Made by a program: the position numbers and the translations under genes. Below, piece by piece: positions 17,259-25,123 of a stretch of 40,206 nt of DNA. The stretch is from Pseudanabaena biceps PCC 7429 (lineage in GTDB: Bacteria; Cyanobacteriota; Cyanobacteriia; Pseudanabaenales; Pseudanabaenaceae): positions 1 through 40,206 of the forward strand of contig NZ_ALWB01000017.1 of NCBI RefSeq assembly GCF_000332215.1, in the 5' to 3' direction. The notes beneath the pieces were generated by a model. That model had not been told where the DNA came from. It did not search any database and saw nothing but the letters and a program-made list of their open reading frames with translations. Numbering within the stretch: position 1 is the stretch's first letter; every line of letters starts with the position of its first letter.

Positions 17259-17359
17259 TACCAAATCACAAAATGGCTACGCCATTTTGTGATTTTAAAA
17301 CCCTTACTGGATTTGGTTTTTAATTTCCAAAAGTGTAGCCACACTTTTGGAAATTGGTA
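17259..17359 (-). repeat. Type C 101-bp two-hairpin element, copy 3 (inverted)
   Basis: Same length and ends as 2203-2303, in reverse orientation. It ends four bases before the stop codon of the LapA-like gene. Confidence 0.85.
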
Positions 17360-17363
17360 TTAC

Positions 17364-17930
17364 TTACTTGATAAATTTGGCATCAAGGGGCGGGCGATCG
17401 CGTTTTGGTCGATCCGATTTCCTTGATTTTATATTTAGGCGATCGCCATAGGGAACGGTGTCGGGATCGTCATCTTCCTCCTCTTCATCGTCTTCTTCAT
17501 ATTCATCCTCTTCCTCCTCATACTCGTCCCCTTCTTCCTCATACTCATCATAGGCGCGATTATCGGCACTAAATTCTTGTTTAGTAAACTCAGCCCTGCC
17601 CTGTTCTTGAGGTGCTTTGTCATATCCAGCCGCAACTACAGCGCGACGAAGGAGGAGATTATGCCTCCAAGAGGCGATCGCATTGATTACTAGGGCAAGA
17701 ATACCGCCACCGATGAAAGCCACAAGCATGGCTACGCTCAAAGGGATAGCGATCGTTTTTTGTCCCAAAAAGAAAATCTGTACCGCAGTTGGGAAGTTTT
17801 GGACAAAGATCGCCGCCCCCAAGGTAATGCAAGCGCATAGAATGACTAGCTGGACGATCGCGATCGTACCTAGCGAGCCTTGATTGGAGGGCTTAGTATT
17901 GGGTTTGGAGGTAAATGGCGATCGCGTCAT
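17364..17930 (-). CDS. LapA-like (DUF1049) two-helix membrane protein with acidic tail
   Basis: A 188-aa inner-membrane protein with two hydrophobic segments (about 20-44 and 60-88), spaced and ordered as in LapA/DUF1049 proteins (VQNFPTAVQIFFLGQKTIAIPLSVAML). The C-terminal cytoplasmic part has an almost uninterrupted Glu/Asp/Tyr tract (about 125-155) and then a basic end (KSRKSDRPKRDRPP). LapA helps lipopolysaccharide assembly control in enterobacteria; the role in cyanobacteria is not known to me. The start codon overlaps the stop of ubiX by four bases (ATGA), indicating translational coupling. Confidence 0.8.
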   Translation of the reverse strand: MTRSPFTSKPNTKPSNQGSLGTIAIVQLVILCACITLGAAIFVQNFPTAVQIFFLGQKTIAIPLSVAMLVAFIGGGILALVINAIASWRHNLLLRRAVVAAGYDKAPQEQGRAEFTKQEFSADNRAYDEYEEEGDEYEEEEDEYEEDDEEEEDDDPDTVPYGDRLNIKSRKSDRPKRDRPPLDAKFIK

Positions 17931-18586
17931 AATCCTGATTCTCCTAGGGCAATACCCGAAACAATACCAGAGGGCATTTTACCCTGCCAGCGTTGGATTA
18001 AATCGGCATCAATATCCAGTTGATCGAGCGCTCTTACGATCACAAAATCAACCAAGTCCTCGATCGTTTGGGGATTGTGATACCAAGCGGGGATGGCAGG
18101 TACGATCCTTGCCCCTGCTTCGGCTAGGGTGGTGAGATTGCGTAGGTGGATCAAACTTAAGGGCGTTTCACGAGGAACGATTACCAATCTTCTTCCTTCC
18201 TTGAGATGTACATCGGCGGCGCGTTCCAACAAATCGGAACTCAGCCCATGGGCAATTTTGGCAACCGTAGCCATACTGCAAGGAATCACCAACATTCCTA
18301 AAGTCCTAAAGGAACCACTGGCAATCGTTGCCCCCACATCCGCCCATTGATGACAAATTAGCCTGCCACCGTCTGCCTCACTGCGATCGCGCCAAAATTG
18401 TTCCTGCGATCGCAAATTGCTGGGCATGGCAACATTAGTCTCGGACTGCCAAACCATCATTGCTGCCTTAGAAGCCACCAGATCGACATTGTAGTTATTA
18501 TTTAGCAAAAATTTGAGCGATCGCACGGCATAAATCATGCCTGATGCCCCAGAAACCCCTAATACAATCGCCTTTTGATCTTGCAT
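17927..18586 (-). CDS. ubiX: Flavin prenyltransferase
   Basis: Joins a dimethylallyl group to FMN, giving the prenyl-FMN cofactor of UbiD-type decarboxylases. In cyanobacteria the likely user is the decarboxylase of plastoquinone synthesis. The 219-aa flavoprotein fold is shown by GVSGASGMIYAVRSL near the N-terminus, the middle SGSFRTLGMLVIPCSMATVAKIAHGLSSDL and the basic block EGRRLVIVPRETPLSLIHL. No ubiD is in the window. It is first of a two-gene unit with the LapA-like gene. Confidence 0.95.
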   Translation of the reverse strand: MQDQKAIVLGVSGASGMIYAVRSLKFLLNNNYNVDLVASKAAMMVWQSETNVAMPSNLRSQEQFWRDRSEADGGRLICHQWADVGATIASGSFRTLGMLVIPCSMATVAKIAHGLSSDLLERAADVHLKEGRRLVIVPRETPLSLIHLRNLTTLAEAGARIVPAIPAWYHNPQTIEDLVDFVIVRALDQLDIDADLIQRWQGKMPSGIVSGIALGESGL

Positions 18587-18799
18587 CTGATGTTGTTGAT
18601 TTTGCGCTAGATTTTGCGCTGAATTTTAGACATTATCTCCATCATATCCCTGTTTGCTAAGCTTATAGCTGTCGCTAGGTATATTAGGGCAAGCCCCAAA
18701 GAGACTTGCAGGGGGAAGCTCCACCCATAAAAATTGTGGTGGAGATTTTGTCCAAACCTATCTGGCGATGGTTATACAATATGCTCAATCCCTAAAAAC

Positions 18800-19138
18800 A
18801 TGACCAATAACTGGATCGAAAATCTCAAATATGACACGCAAGGGCTAATTCCTGCGATCGCTCAAGACTGGCAAGATGGCACGATTTTGATGATGGCTTG
18901 GATGAATCGTCAAGCCTTGGAATGCACAGTTGCTACGGGTGAAGTTCATTATTGGAGCCGATCGCGCCAAGAGTTATGGCACAAGGGTGCGACCTCAGGA
19001 CATATCCAAAAACTAAAGCACCTCTATTACGATTGCGATCGCGATGTAATTTTAGTCAAGATCGAGCAAATTGGGGCGATCGCCTGTCATACAGGTGCAA
19101 GAAGTTGTTTCTTTACCGAGGTTCCACTCAATTTATAG
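18800..19138 (+). CDS. hisI: Phosphoribosyl-AMP cyclohydrolase
   Basis: Third step of histidine synthesis, ring opening of phosphoribosyl-AMP. The 112-aa single-domain form is not fused to the HisE pyrophosphohydrolase. Family blocks are WQDGTILMMAWMN, EVHYWSRSRQELWHKG, YYDCDRDVILVKIEQ and ACHTGARSCFF, with the Asp/Cys metal ligands present. I start at the ATG at 18800; a longer frame open to a TTG at 18734 would add 22 residues that do not look like the family. No other his genes adjoin it, as usual in cyanobacteria. Confidence 0.93.
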   Translation: MTNNWIENLKYDTQGLIPAIAQDWQDGTILMMAWMNRQALECTVATGEVHYWSRSRQELWHKGATSGHIQKLKHLYYDCDRDVILVKIEQIGAIACHTGARSCFFTEVPLNL

Positions 19139-19149
19139 CAACGAAAGAG

Positions 19150-19233
19150 ATAGATAGGACATAACCCGCAAGAGACAAGTGGCAGCGCAAAGCGCTGCCA
19201 CTTGTCTCTTGTGGTTTGATTTGTCCTATCTAT
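19150..19233. repeat. Type B-like element with 12-bp ends
   Basis: Ends ATAGATAGGACA and TGTCCTATCTAT are perfect inverted repeats. The inner stem 19169-19188 / 19192-19211 is 20 bp and perfect, loop AAA. It starts 12 bases past the hisI stop. Confidence 0.85.
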
Positions 19234-19490
19234 TTTTCTTACTGAAGCATAGGCTCTGACAAGTAAATATATCTTACTTTTCACAGGATCTTTGAAATGT
19301 AAACCAGAAGGGCTTTTCAGGTAGAGGGAGTATTGGTCAGCCAATGGGGGATGGATTCTGAAATGCCCATTTTATACCAACAAAAAAGGCGCAAATATGT
19401 CGATCACTCTTGAGATGACCATCGCCCCTATTTATGGAATAAAAATGGGCGGAGCAAAGTTCCGCTTATTCTTGATTTTTTTAGCAATAC

Positions 19491-19528
19491 AAAAAGAGAA
19501 AGATGACAAACCCATCTTTCTCTTTTTT
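19491..19528 (-). terminator. Terminator-like hairpin, possibly bidirectional
   Basis: Stem AAAAAGAGAAAGATG (19491-19505) against CATCTTTCTCTTTTT (19513 on). It lies 35 bases downstream of the minus-strand hypothetical gene ending at 19563; A/T tails on both sides. Confidence 0.75.
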
Positions 19529-19562
19529 AGTTGTTACAACGGAGGAAGCATACAATCTCAGT

Positions 19563-19856
19563 TTATCCGCATTGATTGAGTCCTTCCTTGACAATCGCAC
19601 ATTGCGATCGCACTTCCTCTTGAAGCCACCCAAGCAAGCCAAGGCGATCGCTATCGGCAGATACCTGTACACCCAGCAGTAAGTCAGCAAGGGAGATATG
19701 TGATCGACCACATAAACGCCAAAGCTTATCAGTATCAGGAGAAGATGGATCTCCATCACCAATCAGGGAAATGTCCATCAAACCCTGTTGACTTGCTAAT
19801 CTATTTTCCTGTGGTGAAAGAATCACCTTAATTATCGCATCACATTGAACATCCAT
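19563..19856 (-). CDS. Hypothetical protein, 97 aa
   Basis: Not recognised. A soluble, acidic-to-neutral protein without signal peptide or membrane segment. It contains ILSPQENRLASQQGLMDIS and a Leu-rich C-terminal half (LADLLLGVQVSADSDRLGLLGWLQEEV) likely to be helical. The ATG lies three bases after the stop codon of the upstream secreted-protein gene, and a terminator follows, so the two look like one transcription unit. Codon use is like the neighbours. Confidence 0.65.
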   Translation of the reverse strand: MDVQCDAIIKVILSPQENRLASQQGLMDISLIGDGDPSSPDTDKLWRLCGRSHISLADLLLGVQVSADSDRLGLLGWLQEEVRSQCAIVKEGLNQCG

Positions 19857-19859
19857 TCT

Positions 19860-20327
19860 TCAAGCTGGGCAAATAGGTTTACCTTTTGCATTGAGTCTGA
19901 TTGTACCGTGCTCACCATTGAATTTTAATGGAATTCCCAATGTTTTAATTTCGCCCGTAGATACATTTTTGACTTTTGCCAATGTATACAATTGTGGACG
20001 AGATTTCAAACAATCTCGAATTCTCTCAATGGATGCAATAGAAGACTCATTGGAATCAGAAGTTTGGAGAATATAACTACCAGAGCCTTGTACAACGTCT
20101 TCAACTTTGTATCGGCTATCAGAAATAGACATGATTTCTGATACCAATTGACCATTATCAGCCTGAGAAGTATTGATAAAAACCTCATCAATAACTTCAA
20201 TCTGCTTGCCGCCAATTAGTGAGACAGCTCTATTTTCTGCATTAGCAGGCAGAGACGAATATACCAAGCTCAAAATTGCTGGGAAAATAGTAGTTGCTGC
20301 AAATCTTCCAACTAGTTTTAGATTCAT
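19860..20327 (-). CDS. Hypothetical secreted protein, 155 aa
   Basis: Not recognised. The N-terminus MNLKLVGRFAATTIFPAILS followed by a hydrophobic run and SLPANAEN is a clear type I signal peptide (cleavage after about residue 30), so the mature part is periplasmic or exported. Two cysteines (in RDCLKSR and near the C-terminus, PICPA) could pair. It is first in a two-gene unit with the 97-aa ORF and divergent from the STAND gene at 20677. The spacer has a 22-bp perfect hairpin. Confidence 0.7.
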   Translation of the reverse strand: MNLKLVGRFAATTIFPAILSLVYSSLPANAENRAVSLIGGKQIEVIDEVFINTSQADNGQLVSEIMSISDSRYKVEDVVQGSGSYILQTSDSNESSIASIERIRDCLKSRPQLYTLAKVKNVSTGEIKTLGIPLKFNGEHGTIRLNAKGKPICPA

Positions 20328-20676
20328 ATTCGTAATTATCCAGTTTCAAAAAGAATGAAGATTAGAATTAATCTCTGCTCAACAAATAGCATGTCATTCT
20401 TTACATTTTCAACAATTTTTTTAACTATTTCCTGAAAGAAATCAAGCAATTTCTTTCAGGAAATAGTTAATCATCAAATCTCTTATGGGAAATATTCGGT
20501 GCTAATCAGCCAAGGGAAGATAGACAAGTTTACGCATTTTTATCAATATAAAGCGTATATTTTAGTCCCCACTCTCAATTATCTAAACAGGTCTATATCG
20601 ATAAAGATTGCATTATCGCTAGTAAAAAGTTATGATTTAATCCAAATACAAATTTTTGATAAGAATTCAATTTTAT
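20328..20676. other. Divergent intergenic region with a strong hairpin
   Basis: Very AT-rich; must contain promoters for the secreted-protein gene (minus) and the STAND gene (plus). It holds the 22-bp perfect inverted repeat at 20421-20470. A 69-aa ORF overlapping the STAND start was rejected. Confidence 0.55.
20421..20470. repeat. 22-bp perfect inverted repeat, 6-base loop
   Basis: Arms 20421-20442 and 20449-20470, loop CAAGCA. Neither strand has a gene ending just before it, so a terminator role is unlikely. Its place in a divergent promoter region suggests a leader structure or an operator. Confidence 0.75.
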
Positions 20677-22032
20677 ATGGCTGGAAGGAATCAACTTCAA
20701 AAGCTTAGTGACTATCTTAAAGATCAACTCCAAAAAAAAGGGATAGATCGATTTGAGTTAGCTAGGCTATCAGGAGTTAGTGACTCGCAAGTATGGAGAT
20801 TACTAAATAAACTAGTGCGTAATCCTAAAGTGGAAACACTTGAAAAAATTGCCAACGCTCTTAAGATAGATTCTGGAACCCTAACGGAAATTGTTTATCC
20901 AAATTGGAAGAATAAATCCAATAGTTCTGTTGGACAACCTATTATCGATCATTTCCCTTCCGTGGAAAGCCTATTAGGTCGTCAGGAGGAATTACGCAGG
21001 CTTTCTGAATATAGCGATCGCAATCAACTAGTCTTTGTTGTAGGCTTTGTGGGCATAGGTAAAAGCTCTCTTATTAGATCATTTGTCCGTCACATATCTG
21101 AGAAGTTTGAAGACGTGCTTCTAAATCCCGAAATGTCGATCGCACAAATAATTAATCTTCTAAAAGAGGACAAAAGATACCTAGTCATATTAGACAATCT
21201 TGATACAGCAAGTGAAGAATATATTCCATTCTTAAATGAACTAGTCAAAGCTAAGTATAAGAGTTGCGTAATTGTCACTAGTCAAGAGCGCCCTAAAGAA
21301 TATCTTAATTGGGATCCTCGTCCTCGCCTTCTAGAATTACAGGGACTAGAGGAATCTGCGGCGATCGCTCTTTTACAGGGTGAAGGGCTATCTCCACAAA
21401 CAGATGAACGACTAGTAAAATTGCTGATTCAAAAATATGAAGGTAATCCTTGGGGATTAAAATTAGCATTACAGGATATTTTAGAATTATATGATGGAGA
21501 TCTAGCAAGCTATTTAGGAAAGAACTCTACATTTACTGGTAAATTTAGCCAAGAGATTAAGATCATTATCGAACGATTAACGCCTTTAGAATCAGAGGTT
21601 TTGTATTGGCTAGCATTACGAAAGGTAGCTATTCCCTATCCCGATATTCGGGATGCCTTTACCGAACGTAATACCATACTAATTGATGGTAATGCGGTGA
21701 GTGAAGCAGTTCAAGAGCTGAATCGCCGAGTACTTTTACGAAAAGATGGAAGTAAAATTAGTCTCAGGACTACAGTGCAAATATGCGCCGAAAAAAAGTT
21801 GCAAGAAGAACTTTTTCGTGAAATCAGGGCAATCGCTGCGAATAGTTTGAATCAAATACTTTGGTTATACTATCTCGATCTAACCAATGAACAAATTAAA
21901 TTACGAGCTCGTTTTTCTCGCTATGAAAATATTCTCATGCAGGCATTAAATCAACTGCAATCTAAGACCAAAGAGCAAAATATAGAGATCAACAATGCGA
22001 TCGCTAATCTACAATATTTATTAGGGAAGTAA
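20677..22032 (+). CDS. HTH-STAND NTPase (NB-ARC-like) regulator
   Basis: A 451-aa protein with an N-terminal XRE-type helix-turn-helix (about 24-72; RFELARLSGVSDSQVWRLLN, then VETLEKIANALKI) and a STAND/NB-ARC-like P-loop ATPase: Walker A GFVGIGKSS (123-131), Walker B YLVILDNLD (168-176), sensor-like VIVTSQERP (198-206), and GNPWGLKLA (256-264) in the place of the GLPL motif. A winged-helix-like tail follows. There are no WD40 or TPR sensor repeats at the C-terminus, so the ligand-sensing part is short or supplied by another protein. The ATG at 20677 is preferred to an upstream ATT/TTG-type start. It opens a + strand run with kinase-CHASE2, DUF928, TPR and CHAT genes, 162 bases before the kinase. 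A role as the run's regulator is inference. Confidence 0.85.
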   Translation: MAGRNQLQKLSDYLKDQLQKKGIDRFELARLSGVSDSQVWRLLNKLVRNPKVETLEKIANALKIDSGTLTEIVYPNWKNKSNSSVGQPIIDHFPSVESLLGRQEELRRLSEYSDRNQLVFVVGFVGIGKSSLIRSFVRHISEKFEDVLLNPEMSIAQIINLLKEDKRYLVILDNLDTASEEYIPFLNELVKAKYKSCVIVTSQERPKEYLNWDPRPRLLELQGLEESAAIALLQGEGLSPQTDERLVKLLIQKYEGNPWGLKLALQDILELYDGDLASYLGKNSTFTGKFSQEIKIIIERLTPLESEVLYWLALRKVAIPYPDIRDAFTERNTILIDGNAVSEAVQELNRRVLLRKDGSKISLRTTVQICAEKKLQEELFREIRAIAANSLNQILWLYYLDLTNEQIKLRARFSRYENILMQALNQLQSKTKEQNIEINNAIANLQYLLGK

Positions 22033-22063
22033 TAGTTTTTGTATTGCCCATGAATAATACTAC

Positions 22064-22156
22064 TCCCTTCTCACCAAAGAAATATACATCGAAAATCCAA
22101 AATTATACGTTGCGGCGCTTCGCGCCGCAACGTATAATCCCTCACTGGGAAGGGAA
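22064..22156. repeat. Hairpin repeat between the STAND and kinase genes
   Basis: Core stem 22102-22118 / 22122-22138, 17 bp perfect, loop TTC. The outer parts TCCCTTCTCAC and CACTGGGAAGGGA are imperfect inverted repeats, so this looks like another small MITE-like element. Confidence 0.7.
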
Positions 22157-22194
22157 TAAGCATAAACAATACTAAGTATTTTTACCCAAATAAT

Positions 22195-24381
22195 ATGATG
22201 GAAGATCTCTATGAAAAAAAGGTTCTCGAAAATCGCTATAAATTAATTAAGCAGTTGGGTAAGGGTCGTTTTGCTGAGGTATGGGAGGTTACTGATTCGC
22301 TAGCTAAGGGGAAAACAAAAGCAATCAAAGTCCTTAATAGCCAAGATACTGAACATATAAAACTATTTCGCAAAGAATTTTTGAATCTCTGGGATCTGAA
22401 TGATCTAAACTGCGATCTCATTGTTAGAGTAGAAGCCATTTATCCCAAAGAGATGCTAGAGGAAGATAGTTTTATCGATCACCATTTTTTTGTAATGGAA
22501 AAAGTGGAGGGAATTAGCTTAGAGAATCTGATTACCAAGTCATTTACAGAAATCGATCAAACTAATAATCGAAAACTATCTTTTGGGAAATCCCTTTGGC
22601 AATTTCTATTTTGTCGCTATCCACCTTTGCGATCGCAGATCACTTATAGGGAAGTTGCCGATTGGCTAGAACAACTTACCAAAGCATTGCAACATATACA
22701 TAAACAAAAAATTATTCATTGTGATATTAAACCAGCAAATATCATGATTACTCCCAATGGGAATATTAAGCTAATTGACTTCGGAGCATCAATGCTCACT
22801 GACAGTAGATATCCTGTTGAATTTGATACTCAGTCCCTAACTCGGCAATATACCTTTGGTTATGTTGCTCCCGAACAACAAAACGGTCAGGCTCTATTTG
22901 CTTCCGATTTCTATAGCCTAGGTCAAACTATACTATCAACAATAACAGGACAAATTCCTCCCCAGCTTGCTAACAATTGGCGATCGCAATTTCCAACCGA
23001 ACTTACCGATTTTCTCCTCAAAGCAACTAATCCCGATCATACCAAACGTCATCTCAATGCTAGGAACTTACACAAAGAGGCTAAATTATTAGCGCAATCA
23101 CTACGGCAAAAATATGCGCAGTGGAATGGTTTGACCCAAGTTACGGCTGTCCTAATTATTGCGGCGATCGCCACATTTGGGACATTATTTGTGCGATCAA
23201 CAGGCTCATTACAAAATCTAGAACTGAAAGCCTATGATCAAATGATTCAGAGGCGACCAGATTTAGGAGCAGATCCTCGCATATTAATAATAGATGTCCC
23301 CCGTGATATTAAAGCAATCTCCGATCAAGACTTAGTGGATATATTATCAAAGCTCGTGGATGAGCATCCAAGGGTAATTGGCATTCCATTAATTCGTGAT
23401 GAAGAGAGAAAGTCTAACCCTGAGAGCCTCGCGAAGCTAAAAAAAATTTATCAACAACATGCGAACATATTTGGCTTATGCGAACATGCTGACAGCGATG
23501 GCAAAAAATTAAGTTATCCTTTTTCGCCAAAACCAAATACAGATCTAGGTTTTGGGAATACTCCCCTAGATCAGGATGATACCCTCCGTCGTCATTTGTT
23601 AATTTATCGCAATTCACCAATGGACGAATGTAAAGCAACCGCATCATTTAGTCTATTAATTGCGCATCATTATTTGCGAAGCGATTTACAAAGCGACTAT
23701 AAATCCATAAATCCGATGACGGATAAAAACTATACTTTAGGAAAAGCAACATTTCAAAGCTTGGAAATAGGGCAGGGTGCTTATCAGGATAGCAAGATGG
23801 AAGAATTTAACAACCTATTCCAGATTATGCTCGATTATCGCTCACCCCATATCGCTCAAACTATTTCTATAAAACAGTTTCTATCTGCAAAAAAAACCTC
23901 TAACTTAATAAAAGATCGCATTATTTTAATTGGTCGAGCTAGTATTGATCGCGGTGCAATCAATATTACACCTTACGGCAATCTAGTAGAGGTTTCCAAC
24001 GTGGAATTAACGGCACATAGGATCAGCCAATTGATTAGTATAGCTAAAGGAGAACGTCCAATCTTAAGTCCGGCCAGCTTTATAGTAGATTTCCTATGGA
24101 CGCTCGGTGTTGCTTGTATTAGTGGATTTCTTGGATGGCGCATCAATTCAAGAATGGGACAAGTTATTACGATTTCAATCTTAATAATTTCTTTATCCAA
24201 TATCTGTTCTTTTATTCTCATAACACAAGGGATATGGTTAGGATATGTCCCAATTATTATTGTAGCGATCATTGCAAATTTTGGTGGATTTATCTATACT
24301 CGATATCAGTATAAATTTACAAATCTATGGGGAATATGTGAGCACTTTAAATCATCTAATAACTCATCTAATAAATTCTAA
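22195..24381 (+). CDS. Membrane Ser/Thr protein kinase with CHASE2 sensor
   Basis: A 728-aa protein. The N-terminal Hanks-type kinase has its Gly loop GKGRFAEVW (22-30), Lys45 in KAIKV, the catalytic loop HCDIKPANI (175-183, Asp177), DFG (195-197) and APEQ (225-228). Cys precedes the catalytic Asp, making it a non-RD kinase. A membrane segment (about 314-334) leads to a CHASE2 domain (about 335-620) that should face the periplasm, and then three closely spaced membrane segments (about 628-705). This is a kinase-in, sensor-out layout: an extracytoplasmic signal controls phosphorylation in the cytoplasm. All key kinase residues are present. It overlaps the next gene, so it is probably co-translated with the DUF928-type gene. 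Confidence 0.95.
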   Translation: MMEDLYEKKVLENRYKLIKQLGKGRFAEVWEVTDSLAKGKTKAIKVLNSQDTEHIKLFRKEFLNLWDLNDLNCDLIVRVEAIYPKEMLEEDSFIDHHFFVMEKVEGISLENLITKSFTEIDQTNNRKLSFGKSLWQFLFCRYPPLRSQITYREVADWLEQLTKALQHIHKQKIIHCDIKPANIMITPNGNIKLIDFGASMLTDSRYPVEFDTQSLTRQYTFGYVAPEQQNGQALFASDFYSLGQTILSTITGQIPPQLANNWRSQFPTELTDFLLKATNPDHTKRHLNARNLHKEAKLLAQSLRQKYAQWNGLTQVTAVLIIAAIATFGTLFVRSTGSLQNLELKAYDQMIQRRPDLGADPRILIIDVPRDIKAISDQDLVDILSKLVDEHPRVIGIPLIRDEERKSNPESLAKLKKIYQQHANIFGLCEHADSDGKKLSYPFSPKPNTDLGFGNTPLDQDDTLRRHLLIYRNSPMDECKATASFSLLIAHHYLRSDLQSDYKSINPMTDKNYTLGKATFQSLEIGQGAYQDSKMEEFNNLFQIMLDYRSPHIAQTISIKQFLSAKKTSNLIKDRIILIGRASIDRGAINITPYGNLVEVSNVELTAHRISQLISIAKGERPILSPASFIVDFLWTLGVACISGFLGWRINSRMGQVITISILIISLSNICSFILITQGIWLGYVPIIIVAIIANFGGFIYTRYQYKFTNLWGICEHFKSSNNSSNKF

Positions 24382-25120
24382 AATCAAATCTACGTTCACT
24401 TTTAGTACTTTGATGAGCATCTTTTTTTATGCCTTATTTGCAGTGCTTGAATCTAGTAATGCTCAACCAATTTCTCCATCAATTATTATTGCTCAACAGT
24501 CTACAAATTCAACGACCTCAACAACCTCAACGGGAAAAACTCATCCAACTGGCGATCGCGGAGATTGCCCTATTTTGGTTGCTGGCGTACCACAATTGAC
24601 CGCCTTAACTGCTAAAAACGGACAAACAGCTACTCTCTCTCAAAGTCCAGTTTTTCGATTTTATACTCCCTATGCTAAAGGGAACTACCAGTTCCGATTG
24701 AGCAAGTCTCGCAAATCCAATACCCTTATCTACAGTCAAAATATAGCTAGAACCGATCAAGCAGGAATTTTCACGGTCTCTTTACCTGTAATCGATGAGA
24801 TCAAACCTCGTGTCAACTATTTTTGGGAATTAGAATATTTCTGTTCCAATAAGCCCAATCCTGATAGTCGTATCGTTAATGGTTGGGTTTATCAGGATCG
24901 ACTCACTCCAGAACAGATGCTAGAGCTAAATAATGCTACTACCACAAGCGATCGCATTATTTTTTATCAAAAATACGGCATCTGGTTAGAATTACTAGAT
25001 GAAATTGCCAAATCTTTACCTCAAAACCAAAGCCTTTGGCAGCAAGTCCTTACCAATGAAGGTTTAGGAAGCATCATCAATCAGCCAATTTTTAAGCCCC
25101 AATCACTTGTTAAGCCATAA
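24338..25120 (+). CDS. DUF928-type secreted protein
   Basis: I start at GTG 24338, which gives a basic n-region (SKIKS), a hydrophobic core (about 20-38) and a plausible cleavage after SSNAQ. It overlaps the kinase gene by 44 bases and has a GGGGA-like ribosome site before it. The ATG at 24413 is an alternative, but leaves no positive charge before the hydrophobic core. The mature part has a Thr/Ser-rich linker, then GDRGDCPILVAG, SPVFRFYTPY, YQFRLSK, PRVNYFWELEYFC and NGWVYQ. These are features of DUF928 proteins, a cyanobacterial family of unknown function with a beta-sandwich-like pattern and two conserved cysteines. The gene sits between kinase-CHASE2 and TPR/CHAT, an arrangement I recall from other cyanobacteria. 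Confidence 0.82.
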   Translation: MSTLNHLITHLINSKIKSTFTFSTLMSIFFYALFAVLESSNAQPISPSIIIAQQSTNSTTSTTSTGKTHPTGDRGDCPILVAGVPQLTALTAKNGQTATLSQSPVFRFYTPYAKGNYQFRLSKSRKSNTLIYSQNIARTDQAGIFTVSLPVIDEIKPRVNYFWELEYFCSNKPNPDSRIVNGWVYQDRLTPEQMLELNNATTTSDRIIFYQKYGIWLELLDEIAKSLPQNQSLWQQVLTNEGLGSIINQPIFKPQSLVKP

Positions 25121-25123
25121 ACC

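Larger units (their letters stand above)
19139..19562. other. Non-coding stretch after hisI
   Basis: Contains the type B-like element 19150-19233 and a bidirectional terminator-like hairpin at 19491-19528. Short ORFs on either strand run through the repeat and are not credible. Confidence 0.55.

Noticed and set aside
20499-20708. 69-aa + strand ORF before the STAND gene
   Set aside because: Overlaps the STAND start in another frame, low complexity and no ribosome site.
24272-24337. Longer N-terminus for the DUF928-type protein
   Set aside because: It would overlap the kinase coding region by over 100 bases and put a second long stretch before the signal peptide; the GTG at 24338 fits better.
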